From Phytopseudomonas argentinensis (lineage in GTDB: Bacteria; Pseudomonadota; Gammaproteobacteria; Pseudomonadales; Pseudomonadaceae): a stretch of 64,000 bases of DNA. Within the stretch, counting starts at the first letter, position 1. Each line of letters begins with the position of its first letter. Below, in pieces: positions 51,406 to 61,467 of the stretch. The stretch covers positions 496,001 through 560,000 of the forward strand of contig NZ_FORC01000001.1 in assembly GCF_900113905.1 (NCBI RefSeq), in the 5' to 3' direction. The translations under genes and the position numbers were made by a program. The notes beneath the pieces were generated by a model. The model made no database searches, was not told where the DNA came from, and saw nothing but the letters and a program-made list of their open reading frames with translations.

Positions 51406-51484
51406 GATGCAGGCTACCGATGGAAGAGGCGCTGCATTTTAACAGAGCCCTGCCCATCGGTTAAGCGCAGATACATGTGATGCG

Positions 51485-52123
51485 TCAGTTGCTTTCCGGC
51501 TGGAAGCGCACCACGAAGCCATTGAGCTTGTGCTGACGGTTGAGCTGGTCACGCAGGCGGTCCGCTTCGACACGCTCGACCAGCGGCCCGACGAACACCC
51601 GGTTCATGCCATCGGCAGTACGGATATAGGCGTTGTAGCCCTGGGCACGCAGGGTTTTCTGCAGCGTTTCCGCGCCAGGGCGACTGGACAGGCTGGCCAG
51701 CTGTACCGACCAGCTGACCGGCAGGCTGTTGGCATCCAGACGCTCGGCGGGGGCTTTCTGCGGCGGCGCTACCTCGGCGGGCTTGCTGGGGGCCGGCTGA
51801 GCGGCTGGCGGCGGCGTGGCCGCCGGCGCGTCGCTGCCCGGCAGCTCGCCAATCGGCTGCTCGACAGGCGCCTGGGCCTGCTCGGCTGCCGCGCTGTCAC
51901 CTGGCACGGGCTCCTGGGGCAGCTCCTGCGGATCGGGCACGATCACCGGCTGCATCTCGATTTCGGGGGTCACCGGCTGGGCCGGGATACTGGGTGCATC
52001 GACCACCACGTGACGCGTTTCGTCGGGCCGGGAAAGCAGCATCGGCAGGAAAATCACCGCCAGGGCGACCAGCACCAGGGCGCCAACGATACGTTGCTTG
52101 GTTGCACTATCGAGCATTGCCAT
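51485..52123 (-). CDS. dedD: SPOR-domain cell division protein, DedD-like
   Basis: A 212-residue protein with a short cytoplasmic start, one membrane segment (IVGALVLVALAVIFLPMLL), a Pro/Ala/Glu-rich periplasmic linker (about 40-130) and a C-terminal SPOR domain (about 138-210: SWSVQLASLSSRPGAETLQK, then RVFVGPLVERVEADRLRDQL) that binds denuded peptidoglycan at the septum. It lies between folC and cvpA as DedD does in E. coli. Its start overlaps the 3' end of folC by 17 bases; ATG codons at 52123 and 52117 are both possible. Confidence 0.9.
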   Translation of the reverse strand: MAMLDSATKQRIVGALVLVALAVIFLPMLLSRPDETRHVVVDAPSIPAQPVTPEIEMQPVIVPDPQELPQEPVPGDSAAAEQAQAPVEQPIGELPGSDAPAATPPPAAQPAPSKPAEVAPPQKAPAERLDANSLPVSWSVQLASLSSRPGAETLQKTLRAQGYNAYIRTADGMNRVFVGPLVERVEADRLRDQLNRQHKLNGFVVRFQPESN

Positions 52124-53414
52124 CCTGCACATCCTCCTGGGCGTGACGCTCCAGCCACATCAAGGCTTCGGCCACGCAGAAAAAAGACCCAAAGAGCAGA
52201 ATTTCATCCCCTGCCGCAGCGCGCTCGCACTGGGCCTGCAGTGCCCCGGCGACATCGCCATGGGCCTCGACCCGGGCCCCGCAGGCGGTGAGATGAGCAT
52301 GCAACTCGGCGGCACCACGGGAGCGCTCGCTGGGTAGCGTCGCCACCGCCCAGTGAGCGATGTCACCCAGTAGAGGCCCCACCACGCCGGGCAGTTCCTT
52401 GTCGGCCAGCAGGCCGAACACCGCCAGGCGCTGGCCAGCGAACCCGCGCGCCTGCAAACGGCCGGCGAGAAACTGTGCGGCATGGGGATTGTGCCCCACG
52501 TCGAGCAACAGGGTGAGGGACTTGCCGCGCCAGTTCAAGTGACGACGATCCAGGCGGCCGGCCACCCGGGTCGCCCGCAAAGCCTCAGCCAGGCGCTCGG
52601 GCTCCCAGGGCAGGTCCAGCAAGGCGTAGGCCTGCAGCGCCAGCGCGGCATTCTCCATGGGCAGATCGAGCAGCGGCAGATCCTGCAGGTGCAGCACCTG
52701 GCCGGTGACGGTCAGCCCATACCAGTTCCAGCCCGATTCAGTGACGCTCAGATCGAAGTCCCGGCAACGCAGGAACAACGGGCAATCCAGCTCGGCAACC
52801 CGCTCGAGCAGCGGCAATGGCGGATCGAAGTCGCCACACAGCGCCGGCTTGCCTGCCCGCATGATGCCGGCTTTCTCGAAGGCCACCGACTCCCGGGTAT
52901 CACCCAGCCAGTCGGCATGGTCGACGCCGATACTGGTGATCAGAGTGAGGTCGGCATCGATCAGGTTGACGGCGTCCAGGCGCCCGCCCAGGCCGACTTC
53001 GAGCACCGCGACATCCAGATCGGCACGCTCGAACAACCAGAACGCCGCCAGGGTGCCCATTTCGAAATAGGTCAGCGAGGTCTCGCCACGGGCGGCCTCG
53101 ACGGCGCTGAATGCCTCACAGAGGCTGGCATCACTCGCCTGCTCGCCAGCGATCTGCACCCGCTCGTTGTAGCGCAGCAGGTGGGGTGAGCTGTACACGC
53201 CGACCTTCAGGCCCTGGGCGCGCAGCAGCGAAGCGATGAAGGCGCAGGTCGAACCCTTGCCATTGGTGCCGGTGACCGTGATCACCCGCGGCGCCGGTCG
53301 GGAAAGGCCGAGGCGTGCCGCGACCTCGCGGGAGCGCTCAAGGCCCATGTCGATGGCGCTCGGATGCAGACGCTCCAGGTACGCCAGCCACTCGGCCAGG
53401 GAGCGCGAGGTCAT
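52107..53414 (-). CDS. folC: Bifunctional dihydrofolate/folylpolyglutamate synthase FolC
   Basis: A 435-residue Mur-ligase-fold enzyme that makes dihydrofolate from dihydropteroate and adds glutamates to folates. The ATP loop is [11 protein letters not shown] (residues 47-57), with the following [13 protein letters not shown], the central [13 protein letters not shown], and [16 protein letters not shown] with the metal His. The ATG overlaps the accD stop (ATGA), so the two are translationally coupled. Its 3' end overlaps dedD. Confidence 0.95.
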   Translation of the reverse strand: MTSRSLAEWLAYLERLHPSAIDMGLERSREVAARLGLSRPAPRVITVTGTNGKGSTCAFIASLLRAQGLKVGVYSSPHLLRYNERVQIAGEQASDASLCEAFSAVEAARGETSLTYFEMGTLAAFWLFERADLDVAVLEVGLGGRLDAVNLIDADLTLITSIGVDHADWLGDTRESVAFEKAGIMRAGKPALCGDFDPPLPLLERVAELDCPLFLRCRDFDLSVTESGWNWYGLTVTGQVLHLQDLPLLDLPMENAALALQAYALLDLPWEPERLAEALRATRVAGRLDRRHLNWRGKSLTLLLDVGHNPHAAQFLAGRLQARGFAGQRLAVFGLLADKELPGVVGPLLGDIAHWAVATLPSERSRGAAELHAHLTACGARVEAHGDVAGALQAQCERAAAGDEILLFGSFFCVAEALMWLERHAQEDVQDGNAR

Positions 53415-54295
53415 GCGCTGACCGGCAGTGCAGCAGGAGACGGCTGGTGGGTGAACTGCGCCAGCAGGCGAGCCAGGCGCGGGCGCAGCTCGGCACGGTG
53501 GATGATCATGTCGATGGCGCCATGCTCGATGAGGAACTCGCTGCGCTGGAAGCCTTCCGGCAGCTTCTCGCGAACGGTCTGCTCGATCACCCGCGGGCCA
53601 GCGAAGCCGATCAGCGCCTTGGGCTCGGCGACGATCACGTCACCGAGCATCGCCAGGCTGGCGGAAACGCCGCCGTACACCGGGTCGGTGAGCACCGACA
53701 CGAACGGGATGCCCTCTTCACGCAGGCGCGCCAGCACGGCAGAAGTCTTGGCCATCTGCATCAACGAGATCAGCGCTTCCTGCATGCGCGCCCCACCGGA
53801 GGCAGCGAAGCAGATGAACGGGCAGCGCTTTTCCAGGGCCACATTGGCGGCCTGGACGAAACGCTCGCCGACGATGGCGCCCATGGAACCGCCCATGAAG
53901 GCGAACTCGAATGCACAAGCCACCACCGGCATGCCTTCCAGACTGCCGCTCATGGCAATCAGCGCATCCTTCTCGCCGGTCTGCTTCTGGGCAGCGACCA
54001 GGCGGTCCTTGTATTTCTTGCTGTCGCGGAATTTCAGGCGATCGGACGGCTCCAGGTCGGCACCGATCTCTTCGCGGCCGTCGGCATCCAGAAAGATGTT
54101 CAGGCGAGCACGTGCATCGATGCGCATGTGGTGGCTGCACTTGGGACAAACGTCCAGGGTCTTTTCCAGCTCCGGCTTGTACAGCACGGCCTCGCAGGAC
54201 GGGCACTTGTGCCACAGGCCTTCGGGCACCGAACTCTTCTTGACCTCGGAACGCATGATCGATGGGATCAGTTTGTCTACCAGCCAGTTGCTCAT
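53411..54295 (-). CDS. accD: Acetyl-CoA carboxylase carboxyltransferase subunit beta
   Basis: A 294-residue subunit that, with AccA, transfers carboxyl from biotin to acetyl-CoA, the first committed step of fatty acid synthesis. The N-terminal zinc ribbon has Cys31, Cys34, Cys50 and Cys53 (CPSCEAVLY and VCPKCSHH). The crotonase-like core carries [36 protein letters not shown] and [17 protein letters not shown]. In E. coli it can also bind its own mRNA through the zinc ribbon. It is followed by folC with a four-base overlap. Confidence 0.96.
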   Translation of the reverse strand: MSNWLVDKLIPSIMRSEVKKSSVPEGLWHKCPSCEAVLYKPELEKTLDVCPKCSHHMRIDARARLNIFLDADGREEIGADLEPSDRLKFRDSKKYKDRLVAAQKQTGEKDALIAMSGSLEGMPVVACAFEFAFMGGSMGAIVGERFVQAANVALEKRCPFICFAASGGARMQEALISLMQMAKTSAVLARLREEGIPFVSVLTDPVYGGVSASLAMLGDVIVAEPKALIGFAGPRVIEQTVREKLPEGFQRSEFLIEHGAIDMIIHRAELRPRLARLLAQFTHQPSPAALPVSA

Positions 54296-54467
54296 GCTCT
54301 CAATTCTCCAACGCTGTAGGCTTCAACATGCTTGCTGCACATGACAAGCGAATTCACAAAGCGGTCTCGCCGGGGCTGGCATCATGCCCGCCACCCGGCT
54401 CGACCACGAAAAAAGGCGCGGGCTGTCCGCGACGCTAGGAGTATGGACGGCTCGCTGCGCGGCGCCG

Positions 54468-55100
54468 TCACATCAGCTCTCCAACCGCACGCACGGCGCG
54501 CACGAAATCCTTGACCTTGGCGGCATCCTTGATGCCCTTGCTCGCCTCGACGCCGCCACTCACATCCACCGCATAGGGGCGCACCTGGGTGATGGCTGCC
54601 GGCACGTTATCGGCGGTCAGGCCACCGGCCAGGATCACCGGCTTGCTCAACACGGCCGGTACCAGCGCCCAGTCGAACGCCTGCCCCGTACCACCGGGTA
54701 CACCGTCCACATAGGTATCGAGCAGCACCGCTCGGGCACCCGGGTAGGCATCCACCAGCGCGGCGACATCGTCCTCGGCGCGCACCCGCAGCGCCTTGAT
54801 ATAGGGCCGAGCGAGCGCGTCGCAGTCGGCGGCGCGCTCATTGCCGTGAAACTGCAGAAGATCCAGGGGCACGGCGGCCAGCACCGCTTCGATCTCGTGT
54901 TGCGGCATGTCCACGAACAGGCCCACGGTGGTCACGAACGGCGGCAAGCCGGCCAGGATGGCCTGGGCCTGCTGCACCGAAACCGCACGCGGGCTGCGTG
55001 CATAGAACACCAGGCCAATGGCATCGGCACCTGCCGCCACGGCGGCCAGCGCATCCTCAAGTCGGGTAATCCCACAGATCTTGCTGCGAACGACTGACAA
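54468..55100 (-). CDS. trpF: Phosphoribosylanthranilate isomerase TrpF
   Basis: A 210-residue TIM-barrel enzyme converting phosphoribosylanthranilate to the carboxyphenylamino-deoxyribulose intermediate of tryptophan synthesis. Catalytic Cys is in [12 protein letters not shown] and the catalytic Asp in [14 protein letters not shown]; the phosphate loops are [10 protein letters not shown] and [14 protein letters not shown]. It is free-standing between truA and accD, as in Pseudomonas generally, rather than fused to trpC. The 172 bases to accD show no clear hairpin with a T run. Confidence 0.95.
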   Translation of the reverse strand: MSVVRSKICGITRLEDALAAVAAGADAIGLVFYARSPRAVSVQQAQAILAGLPPFVTTVGLFVDMPQHEIEAVLAAVPLDLLQFHGNERAADCDALARPYIKALRVRAEDDVAALVDAYPGARAVLLDTYVDGVPGGTGQAFDWALVPAVLSKPVILAGGLTADNVPAAITQVRPYAVDVSGGVEASKGIKDAAKVKDFVRAVRAVGELM

Positions 55101-55185
55101 AAGACGAATACCTCCGCGAAAGGCCGGATGGTAACAAATGACCGACCAAGACGCGCCATTAATTGCTGCGCCCCGCCCTGCACGC

Positions 55186-56031
55186 TCAGCGTGCCGCCAC
55201 GTCTTCCAGGCCGGACAGAAAGTGCGGCCCCAGGTAGCGGGTCGGCAAGTCGAATTCTTGCGGGTAATCCACCTGCACCAGATACAGGCCGTAAGGGTGC
55301 GCCGTGACCCCGCCGGTGCGCCTCACGCCGGTCTGCAGTACCTCCCCTGCCCATTCCACCGGCCGCTCGCCGGCACCGATGGTCATCAGCACGCCGGCGA
55401 TGTTGCGCACCATATGATGCAGGAAAGCATTGGCACGGATATCCAGGACGATAAAACGGGCATGCTGCAGCAACTCCAGGTGATGCACCGTCTTGATCGG
55501 CGATTTGGCCTGGCATTGCCGGGCACGGAAGGCGCTGAAGTCATGGGTGCCGAGAAATACCCGCGCAGCCTCACGCATGCGCTCGATATCCAGCGGGCGA
55601 TGGTTCCAGGTCACTTCCTCGGCCATGTGCGCCGGGCGAATCTGGTCGTTGTAGATCACGTAGCGATAGCGCCGTGCCATGGCGCAGAAGCGCGCATCGA
55701 AATGGCTGGGCATGGCCTTGGCCCAGGTTACGCTGATGTCGCCTGGCAGGTTCATGTTGGCACCCATCACCCAGGCGTGCATGGAACGCTCAACCGCGGT
55801 GTCGAAATGCACCACTTGGCCACTGGCGTGCACCAGGGCGTCGGTACGCCCGGCACAACTGAGCGTCACGGGCGCGCCACCGGCAACCTTGGAAAGGGCT
55901 TTCTCCAGGGCCGCCTGGATCGAAGGCACGCCGTCACGCTGGCGTTGGAAGCCACGGTAGCGGGCGCCGCGGTATTCGACACCCAGGGCAATCTTGTAAA
56001 TGCCGACGGCAGCCATTTCGGCTGCCGTCAT
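55186..56031 (-). CDS. truA: tRNA pseudouridine(38-40) synthase TruA
   Basis: A 281-residue enzyme that makes pseudouridine at positions 38-40 of tRNA anticodon arms. The active-site Asp lies in [14 protein letters not shown], where the usual Gly/Ala after RTDA is Leu; the other core segments are [44 protein letters not shown] and the RNA-contact [12 protein letters not shown] chose the ATG at 56031; a TTG at 56046 and an ATG at 56016 are alternatives, since no ribosome site is decisive. Confidence 0.93.
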   Translation of the reverse strand: MTAAEMAAVGIYKIALGVEYRGARYRGFQRQRDGVPSIQAALEKALSKVAGGAPVTLSCAGRTDALVHASGQVVHFDTAVERSMHAWVMGANMNLPGDISVTWAKAMPSHFDARFCAMARRYRYVIYNDQIRPAHMAEEVTWNHRPLDIERMREAARVFLGTHDFSAFRARQCQAKSPIKTVHHLELLQHARFIVLDIRANAFLHHMVRNIAGVLMTIGAGERPVEWAGEVLQTGVRRTGGVTAHPYGLYLVQVDYPQEFDLPTRYLGPHFLSGLEDVAAR

Positions 56032-56148
56032 TGGTTCGTTAATCAATTGGTGATGACCAGATCAGAGCTGCAATGCCGGCAATTATACCGCCACGATGCC
56101 TGGCTAGCATGCCGGCAGCCGATTTAGTTGTGCGCAGCAGATGCAAAA

Positions 56149-56171
56149 ACGGCAGCCTGAGGGGCTGCCGT
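56149..56171 (-). terminator. Rho-independent terminator of fimV
   Basis: Nine-base-pair stem ACGGCAGCC/GGCTGCCGT with a five-base loop; on the minus strand it is followed by TTTTTG. It lies 20 bases after the fimV stop and separates it from truA. Confidence 0.88.
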
Positions 56172-56191
56172 CAATGCCAATCAACTGCTCG

Positions 56192-59008
56192 TCAAACCAG
56201 TTTGCCGATCAGCTCGCGCGCTTCCTGCTGCTGACCTTCGTTACCTTCTGCGATCACTTCATCGAGGATGTCACGGGCACCCTCGGAATCCCCCATGTCA
56301 ATGTAAGCCCGCGCCAGATCCAGCTTGGTGGCTGTCTCGTCGGTACCGGAGAGGAAGTCGAAGTCATCGTCTTCATCGAGTGACACTGGCTCGGCCTGCA
56401 GGTCCTGCGGCGCCTGGCCTTGCTGCTCAAGACTCTCGACCAGTTGATCGAGCTCGGCGGTCACGTCGTCGAGCTGGGCGGCAAAGCTGGCACCACTGCT
56501 CGGCTGCTCGGGCTCGTCAGCGAGCGACAGGTCGAAGTCCGCAGGCAGGCCAAAATCATCCCCCTTGTGGTTATCCAGGGCCGCTGACAGGTCCGGCAGA
56601 TCAGCAGCCGGCTTGTCGGCTTCATCATCCAGGCTCAGCAGGAAGTCATCGTCCTGCGCAGACGCCGGAGAGGCCGGCGTATCGAGATCCAGATTGAAGT
56701 CCGCCAGCTCACCACCCAACTCCTGGCGATTGCTGGTCTCGCTGCCCAGATCCAGGTCGAAATCCACTGCGTCATCCTTTTTGACAACCGGCGGCTCGGC
56801 TGGCAGATCCAGGTCGGAGTCCAGGCTCAGGGTGTCGATCTCGTCGAAGCTGGCAGCGCCATCCTGCGCCTTGGGCTGCGGGTCTGCCGCGAATTCTGCC
56901 TCGAGGGCGTCCAGATCCAGGTCAAAGGCGTCGTCAGCGGCTGGCTGTCGCGCCAGCTGCGGCTCGGGCTCGTCCAGCGCCAGATCATCCAGACTGAAGG
57001 AGTCCAGGTCATCGGCTGCGGCATAGGCCGCCACGGCCGCGGAGCCACCGAGCACGACCATCGCCGGGTAACGGCTCTTCAACTGCTCGACCTGGGCATT
57101 GGCGCCACCGATCTCGCGCAGCTCGTTTTCCTGACGGGCGAAGCCTTCGCGGTCACCCAGCTCGGCATACACTTCCATCAGTTTCAGGCGCAGGTCGGTG
57201 CGCTGCGGCTCATCGTTGATCGCGTTGTGCAGCAGCTCGGCGGCCTGGTTGAAGCGACCGTAGGCGATATAGATATCGGCCTCGCCCAGGGCGTCGCCGG
57301 TCTGAGCAGTGACGCGCTCCTCACCTAGGGGCTGCGACAGGGCAACCTGATCGTCCGACAGCTCGTTCAGGCTGTCGGCAGGCAGCTCCAGGTCGCTGTC
57401 GAAACGGTGGGTGTCTTCTTCATAGACCGCCAGGCTGGCTTCTTCCTCTTCGGCCTTGCGAGCATTACGGCGCGACAGGATCAGCAGCACCAGCAACAGC
57501 GCCAGCAGCAGACTGCCGCCGATCAGGCCCAACATCATGGGGTTGGCCAACAGGTTGTCGAGGGCGCTGTCTTCTTCGACCGGCTCGGGCGCCGCGGCGA
57601 CCGGTGCCTGGGCAGGCACTTCGGCAGCAGGCGCAGCCGGCTCGGCGGGTGCAGCGGCCTCCGGAGTGGGCGCAGGCGCGTTCTCGGCGGCTGGTGCCTC
57701 GACAGCCGGCTCGCCAGCTGGCTGGGCGACCGATGGGTCGACAGGCGCCGGCTCCGGCGCGGCCTCATTGGCGGCGGGCGGCTCACCGGCTGGCGCAGCG
57801 GCAGCTGGGGTTTCGGCAGGCGGGGTTACCGGTGCGCTCGGAGCGGCGGCAGCGCCAGCAGCAGCGTTGTCGGCGGCCTGGCCAGCCGGTGCCGATACAT
57901 CGGCCTGCAATTTGGCCAGCTGATTGTCTTTGAGCTGAATGAGCCGCTGCAGCTTGTCCAGCTGGCTCTGCAGATCGCCCATGCGATCCTTGAGTTCGTC
58001 GTTCTCACGGCGCGTGGAGTCCAGGCTTTCCTGGGTCACGGCAAGCTGGTTGGCCAACGCGGCATTGTTGGCGGTGCCGCTCTCGCTGCCAGCAGTCGCC
58101 TTGCCGGCTTCGGCGGCGACCAGCTTGAGCTTGTCCTCGGCGGTGACCTGGGCCGGCGCGGCGCCAGCACCACTGCGGCGGGTCGCGTCGATCTGCCGGG
58201 TACCGGCAGCGGCCGGCGCGCTACGCCCCTGACGCCAGGCACTGTTCTGTTCACCGACCTGGGCCAGGGCTTCGGACTGGCTGCGGCGGGCGATCTGCTG
58301 GTCATCGGGCAGACGCAGTACCTGGCCGCTCTTCATACGGTTGATATTGCCACCGATAAAGGCATCGGGATTGAGGTCCTGGATGGCCAGCATCTTCTGG
58401 TGAACGCTACCGCTGCCACCTGCACGCTGGGCAACTTCCCAAAGCGTGTCGTTGGCATTGGTCCGGTAGTCACCGCCGCTGGCGCTGCCGGCACGCGGCG
58501 CAGCTGGCGTGGCCGAAGGCGCAGCGGCACGCGGCGCGGCACTAGGGGCCGGGCGCGGTGCCGGTGCAGCAACCGGCAACTGCGGGGCAGCGGCGGCCTG
58601 CGGCGAGTACAGCGGTGGATCGAGCAGCAGGGTGTACTCGCGCAGCAGACGGCCATTGGGCCAGAGCACTTCGACGAGGAAATTCAGGTAGGGCTCGCGA
58701 ACCGGCTTGCTCGAGGTGACACGAATCACGCTCTTGCCGTTGGGTTTGACGATGGGCGTGAACTTGAGGTCGGTCAGGAAATACTGGCGATCGACACCCG
58801 CCTTGTTGAACTCTTCCGGAGAGGCCAGCGACGGGCGCATTTCCGCGGCGGACAGATCGCGCACGTCCAGCAATTCAATTTCCGCTACCAGAGGCTGGTT
58901 CAGAGATGACTGCAGTGTCAGCTCGCCGACACCCAGCGCATGCGCCATACCGGAAGACAGCGCCGTCGCCGCAGCGATAGCCAGTACCAGTTTACGAACC
59001 CGAACCAT
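56192..59008 (-). CDS. fimV: FimV polar hub / type IV pilus assembly protein
   Basis: A 938-residue inner-membrane protein that binds peptidoglycan and organises the pole for type IV pili and twitching. In order: signal peptide (MVRVRKLVLAIAAATALSSG), the conserved N-terminal domain (LGVGELTLQSSLNQPLVAEI), an Ala/Pro linker, a LysM domain (about 180-235, NANDTLWEVAQRAGG), a coiled coil (about 320-365), an Ala/Pro/Glu-rich stretch, one membrane helix (MLGLIGGSLLLALLLVLLIL), TPR-like repeats (about 595-650), a long acidic region and the C-terminal FimV motif (KLDLARAYIDMGDSEGARDI). The ATG at 59008 follows AAAGGA. Confidence 0.94.
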   Translation of the reverse strand: MVRVRKLVLAIAAATALSSGMAHALGVGELTLQSSLNQPLVAEIELLDVRDLSAAEMRPSLASPEEFNKAGVDRQYFLTDLKFTPIVKPNGKSVIRVTSSKPVREPYLNFLVEVLWPNGRLLREYTLLLDPPLYSPQAAAAPQLPVAAPAPRPAPSAAPRAAAPSATPAAPRAGSASGGDYRTNANDTLWEVAQRAGGSGSVHQKMLAIQDLNPDAFIGGNINRMKSGQVLRLPDDQQIARRSQSEALAQVGEQNSAWRQGRSAPAAAGTRQIDATRRSGAGAAPAQVTAEDKLKLVAAEAGKATAGSESGTANNAALANQLAVTQESLDSTRRENDELKDRMGDLQSQLDKLQRLIQLKDNQLAKLQADVSAPAGQAADNAAAGAAAAPSAPVTPPAETPAAAAPAGEPPAANEAAPEPAPVDPSVAQPAGEPAVEAPAAENAPAPTPEAAAPAEPAAPAAEVPAQAPVAAAPEPVEEDSALDNLLANPMMLGLIGGSLLLALLLVLLILSRRNARKAEEEEASLAVYEEDTHRFDSDLELPADSLNELSDDQVALSQPLGEERVTAQTGDALGEADIYIAYGRFNQAAELLHNAINDEPQRTDLRLKLMEVYAELGDREGFARQENELREIGGANAQVEQLKSRYPAMVVLGGSAAVAAYAAADDLDSFSLDDLALDEPEPQLARQPAADDAFDLDLDALEAEFAADPQPKAQDGAASFDEIDTLSLDSDLDLPAEPPVVKKDDAVDFDLDLGSETSNRQELGGELADFNLDLDTPASPASAQDDDFLLSLDDEADKPAADLPDLSAALDNHKGDDFGLPADFDLSLADEPEQPSSGASFAAQLDDVTAELDQLVESLEQQGQAPQDLQAEPVSLDEDDDFDFLSGTDETATKLDLARAYIDMGDSEGARDILDEVIAEGNEGQQQEARELIGKLV

Positions 59009-59155
59009 AGCCTTTTCCTTTGTGTTAACTGTCTCTCGCGCAACGAGAGGATAGGTGATCGTCGGCTGCCCCTTTGCAGGCCCCCCAGTCAACGATCAGC
59101 GCGCTCAGTAATTGCCAAGCTCGAATAAATATGCAGATTTCCGGATAAGTATCTT

Positions 59156-60163
59156 TTACAGATGGTGTTTTATCAATAACTCGCCCAGTTGCACGGCGTT
59201 CAAAGCCGCACCTTTTCGCACATTATCAGACACAATCCACAAACTGAGCTCGCAGGGGTCATCAATCCCGCGCCGCACGCGGCCTACGTAGACTTCATCC
59301 TGGCCGACGGCATCACCGATAACCGTAGGGTAATCACCGGCATCCACCCGCTCGATGCCCACAGCGGCGTCCAGTGCGGCAATCACCTTGTCCAGCTCTA
59401 CAGGTGTAGACGCCTGCACGGTGACACTCAAACTATCGCCAAAAAATACCGGTACCTGATGGCAACTGACGGTGACATTCAGCGACTGATCAGCGAACAA
59501 CGCCTTGATGTCCGCATTGGTACGGCGCTCCAGGCGGCCATGGCCATCGGCATCCGGCTCGTCAACCTGGGCGAGCACGTTGAACGCCATCTGCCGATCG
59601 AACAGACGAGGCTCGAGCGAACGACCGTTGAGCAGCTCGGCGGTTTGCCGCGCCAGTTCTGACACGCCCTCACGCCCACGACTGGAGACCGCCAATCCGG
59701 CGTCGATGACCAGCCGGCGCACCTGTACCTGTTCGCCCACGGCCGCAAGCACCAGAGCGACGGCCACCGCCACCGAGGACGGACTGGTCACGGCGAAAGG
59801 TGCTTCACCGGCGATTGCCGCGCCGTTTACTTCCGGCACCACCCGTGGTGCCACCTCACTGGGCAGCGCCCCGGTCACATCGATCAGCGAGCAGCCAGCC
59901 TTGCGCACCGCTTCGACGTGGGCCAGGGTCACCGCCTGATCGGCGGCGAAGAACACCAGTTGCACGCTGCGAAAATCAAAACCCTCAACGGTACGCACTC
60001 GCAGGTTGCGGCCCTTGAAGGCCAGCGTACGGCCGGCCGACTCGTTACTGGCCAGCAGGTGCAGGTCAGCGACCGGAAACTCGCGCTCTTCGAGGATTTG
60101 CAGCAGGGATTCGCCGACACTGCCGGTGGCGCCGACGATGGCGATAGCAAAGGTAGAAGTCAT
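59156..60163 (-). CDS. usg: Usg-type paralogue of aspartate-semialdehyde dehydrogenase
   Basis: A 335-residue Asd-fold protein. The NADP loop is IVGATGSVGESLL, and the C-terminal domain has VSCHQVPVFFGDSLSVTV and EVYVGRVRRGIDDP. The catalytic Cys expected in a SNPNCS-type loop is missing: this protein has AVTSPSSVAVAV. It should therefore lack dehydrogenase activity, as does E. coli Usg, which lies upstream of truA. Its role is unknown. It lies between asd and fimV, with AT-rich sequence on the fimV side. Confidence 0.88.
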   Translation of the reverse strand: MTSTFAIAIVGATGSVGESLLQILEEREFPVADLHLLASNESAGRTLAFKGRNLRVRTVEGFDFRSVQLVFFAADQAVTLAHVEAVRKAGCSLIDVTGALPSEVAPRVVPEVNGAAIAGEAPFAVTSPSSVAVAVALVLAAVGEQVQVRRLVIDAGLAVSSRGREGVSELARQTAELLNGRSLEPRLFDRQMAFNVLAQVDEPDADGHGRLERRTNADIKALFADQSLNVTVSCHQVPVFFGDSLSVTVQASTPVELDKVIAALDAAVGIERVDAGDYPTVIGDAVGQDEVYVGRVRRGIDDPCELSLWIVSDNVRKGAALNAVQLGELLIKHHL

Positions 60164-60219
60164 GGAGAAAGGCTGACGCTCGGTGGCTGAAACAGACCGG
60201 CACTCTACCGAAAAGCAAA

Positions 60220-60264
60220 GGGGCGGGCGACGGCAATCGCCAGCGACTGCCCTCTACCCGCCCC
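60220..60264 (-). terminator. Long hairpin between asd and usg
   Basis: Arms GGGGCGGG (60220-60227) and CCCGCCCC (60257-60264) enclose a smaller imperfect stem; on the minus strand the 3' arm is followed by TTTGCTTTT. A probable terminator of the leu-asd transcript. Confidence 0.65.
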
Positions 60265-60300
60265 CACAGACGGCACACCAGGCGGCGTGCCGGAAACCCA

Positions 60301-61413
60301 TCAGCGCTCCAGCAGGATGCGCAGCATACGCCTTAGCGGCTCGGCAGCGCCCCACAGCAGCTGGTCGCCCACGGTGAAGGCGCCCAGGTACTGCGAGCCC
60401 ATGTTGAGCTTGCGCAAGCGACCGACCGGTACGCTCAGGGTGCCGGTAACGGCCGTCGGGCCGAGTTCGCGGATGCTCGCTTCGCGGTGGTTGGGCACCA
60501 GCTTGACCCAGGGATTGTGCTGGCTGATCAAGCCTTCGATGTCGGTCAGCGGCACATCCTTGTTCAGCTTGATGGTCAGCGCCTGGCTGTGGCAGCGCAT
60601 GGCGCCGATGCGCACGCAGATGCCGTCGACCGGAATCGGATTCTTGAAGCGACCGAGGATCTTGTTGGTTTCCGCCTGGGCCTTCCACTCTTCACGGCTC
60701 TGGCCGTTGGGCAGCTCCTTGTCGATGTAGGGAATCAGGCTGCCGGCCAGCGGTACGCCGAAGTTGTCGACCGGGAACGCATCACCACGCATGGCCTCGG
60801 CGACCTTGCGGTCGATGTCGAGGATGGCGCTGGCCGGGTCGGCCAGCTCATCGGCCACGGTGGCATTGATGGTGCCCATCTGCTTGATCAGCTCGCGCAT
60901 GTTCTGCGCGCCGGCACCGGAGGCCGCCTGATAGGTCATGGCGCTCATCCACTCGACCAGGCCGGCTTCGTAGAGGCCGCCCAGGGCCATCAGCATCAGG
61001 CTGACGGTGCAGTTGCCGCCGATGTAATTCTTGGTGCCGGCATCCAGCGCATGGTCGATGACCTTGCGGTTGACCGGGTCGAGCACGATCACCGCGTCGT
61101 CGGCCATGCGCAGCGAGGACGCCGCGTCGATCCAGTAGCCCTTCCAGCCGGCTTCACGCAGCTTGGGGAAGACTTCGTTGGTGTAGTCGCCGCCCTGGCA
61201 GGTGAGGATCACGTCCAGGCCTTTGAGCTCGTCGATGCTGTAGGCATCCTTGAGCGCTTCGGTTTCCTTGCCGATGGCCGGACCCTGGCCGCCGACATTG
61301 GAGGTGGTGAAGAACACCGGCTCGATCAGATCGAAATCCTGTTCTTCCAGCATGCGCTGCATGAGCACGGAACCGACCATGCCACGCCAACCGATAAGAC
61401 CTACACGTTTCAT
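60301..61413 (-). CDS. asd: Aspartate-semialdehyde dehydrogenase Asd
   Basis: A 370-residue NADPH enzyme making aspartate semialdehyde for lysine, threonine, methionine and diaminopimelate. The NADP loop is [12 protein letters not shown], the catalytic Cys is in [12 protein letters not shown] and the catalytic His in [33 protein letters not shown] is typical of the Gram-negative form. I chose the ATG at 61413 (MKRVGLIGW), two codons inside a longer frame. It is essential in most bacteria. It follows leuB with a 54-base gap. Confidence 0.96.
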   Translation of the reverse strand: MKRVGLIGWRGMVGSVLMQRMLEEQDFDLIEPVFFTTSNVGGQGPAIGKETEALKDAYSIDELKGLDVILTCQGGDYTNEVFPKLREAGWKGYWIDAASSLRMADDAVIVLDPVNRKVIDHALDAGTKNYIGGNCTVSLMLMALGGLYEAGLVEWMSAMTYQAASGAGAQNMRELIKQMGTINATVADELADPASAILDIDRKVAEAMRGDAFPVDNFGVPLAGSLIPYIDKELPNGQSREEWKAQAETNKILGRFKNPIPVDGICVRIGAMRCHSQALTIKLNKDVPLTDIEGLISQHNPWVKLVPNHREASIRELGPTAVTGTLSVPVGRLRKLNMGSQYLGAFTVGDQLLWGAAEPLRRMLRILLER

Positions 61414-61467
61414 AACCACTACACCTATATGAACAAGCCGCCGGCCACTTTCCGACGGCCTGGAAGA

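Noticed and set aside
54296..54467. A possible trp-type attenuator or regulatory leader between trpF and accD
   Set aside because: No run of Trp codons, no stem followed by a T run, and the region precedes accD rather than trpF.
55800..55870. TruA active-site loop GRTDALVHA with Leu instead of Gly as a sign of inactivity
   Set aside because: The catalytic Asp and surrounding residues are intact, and this position varies in the family, so it is not evidence for loss of function.
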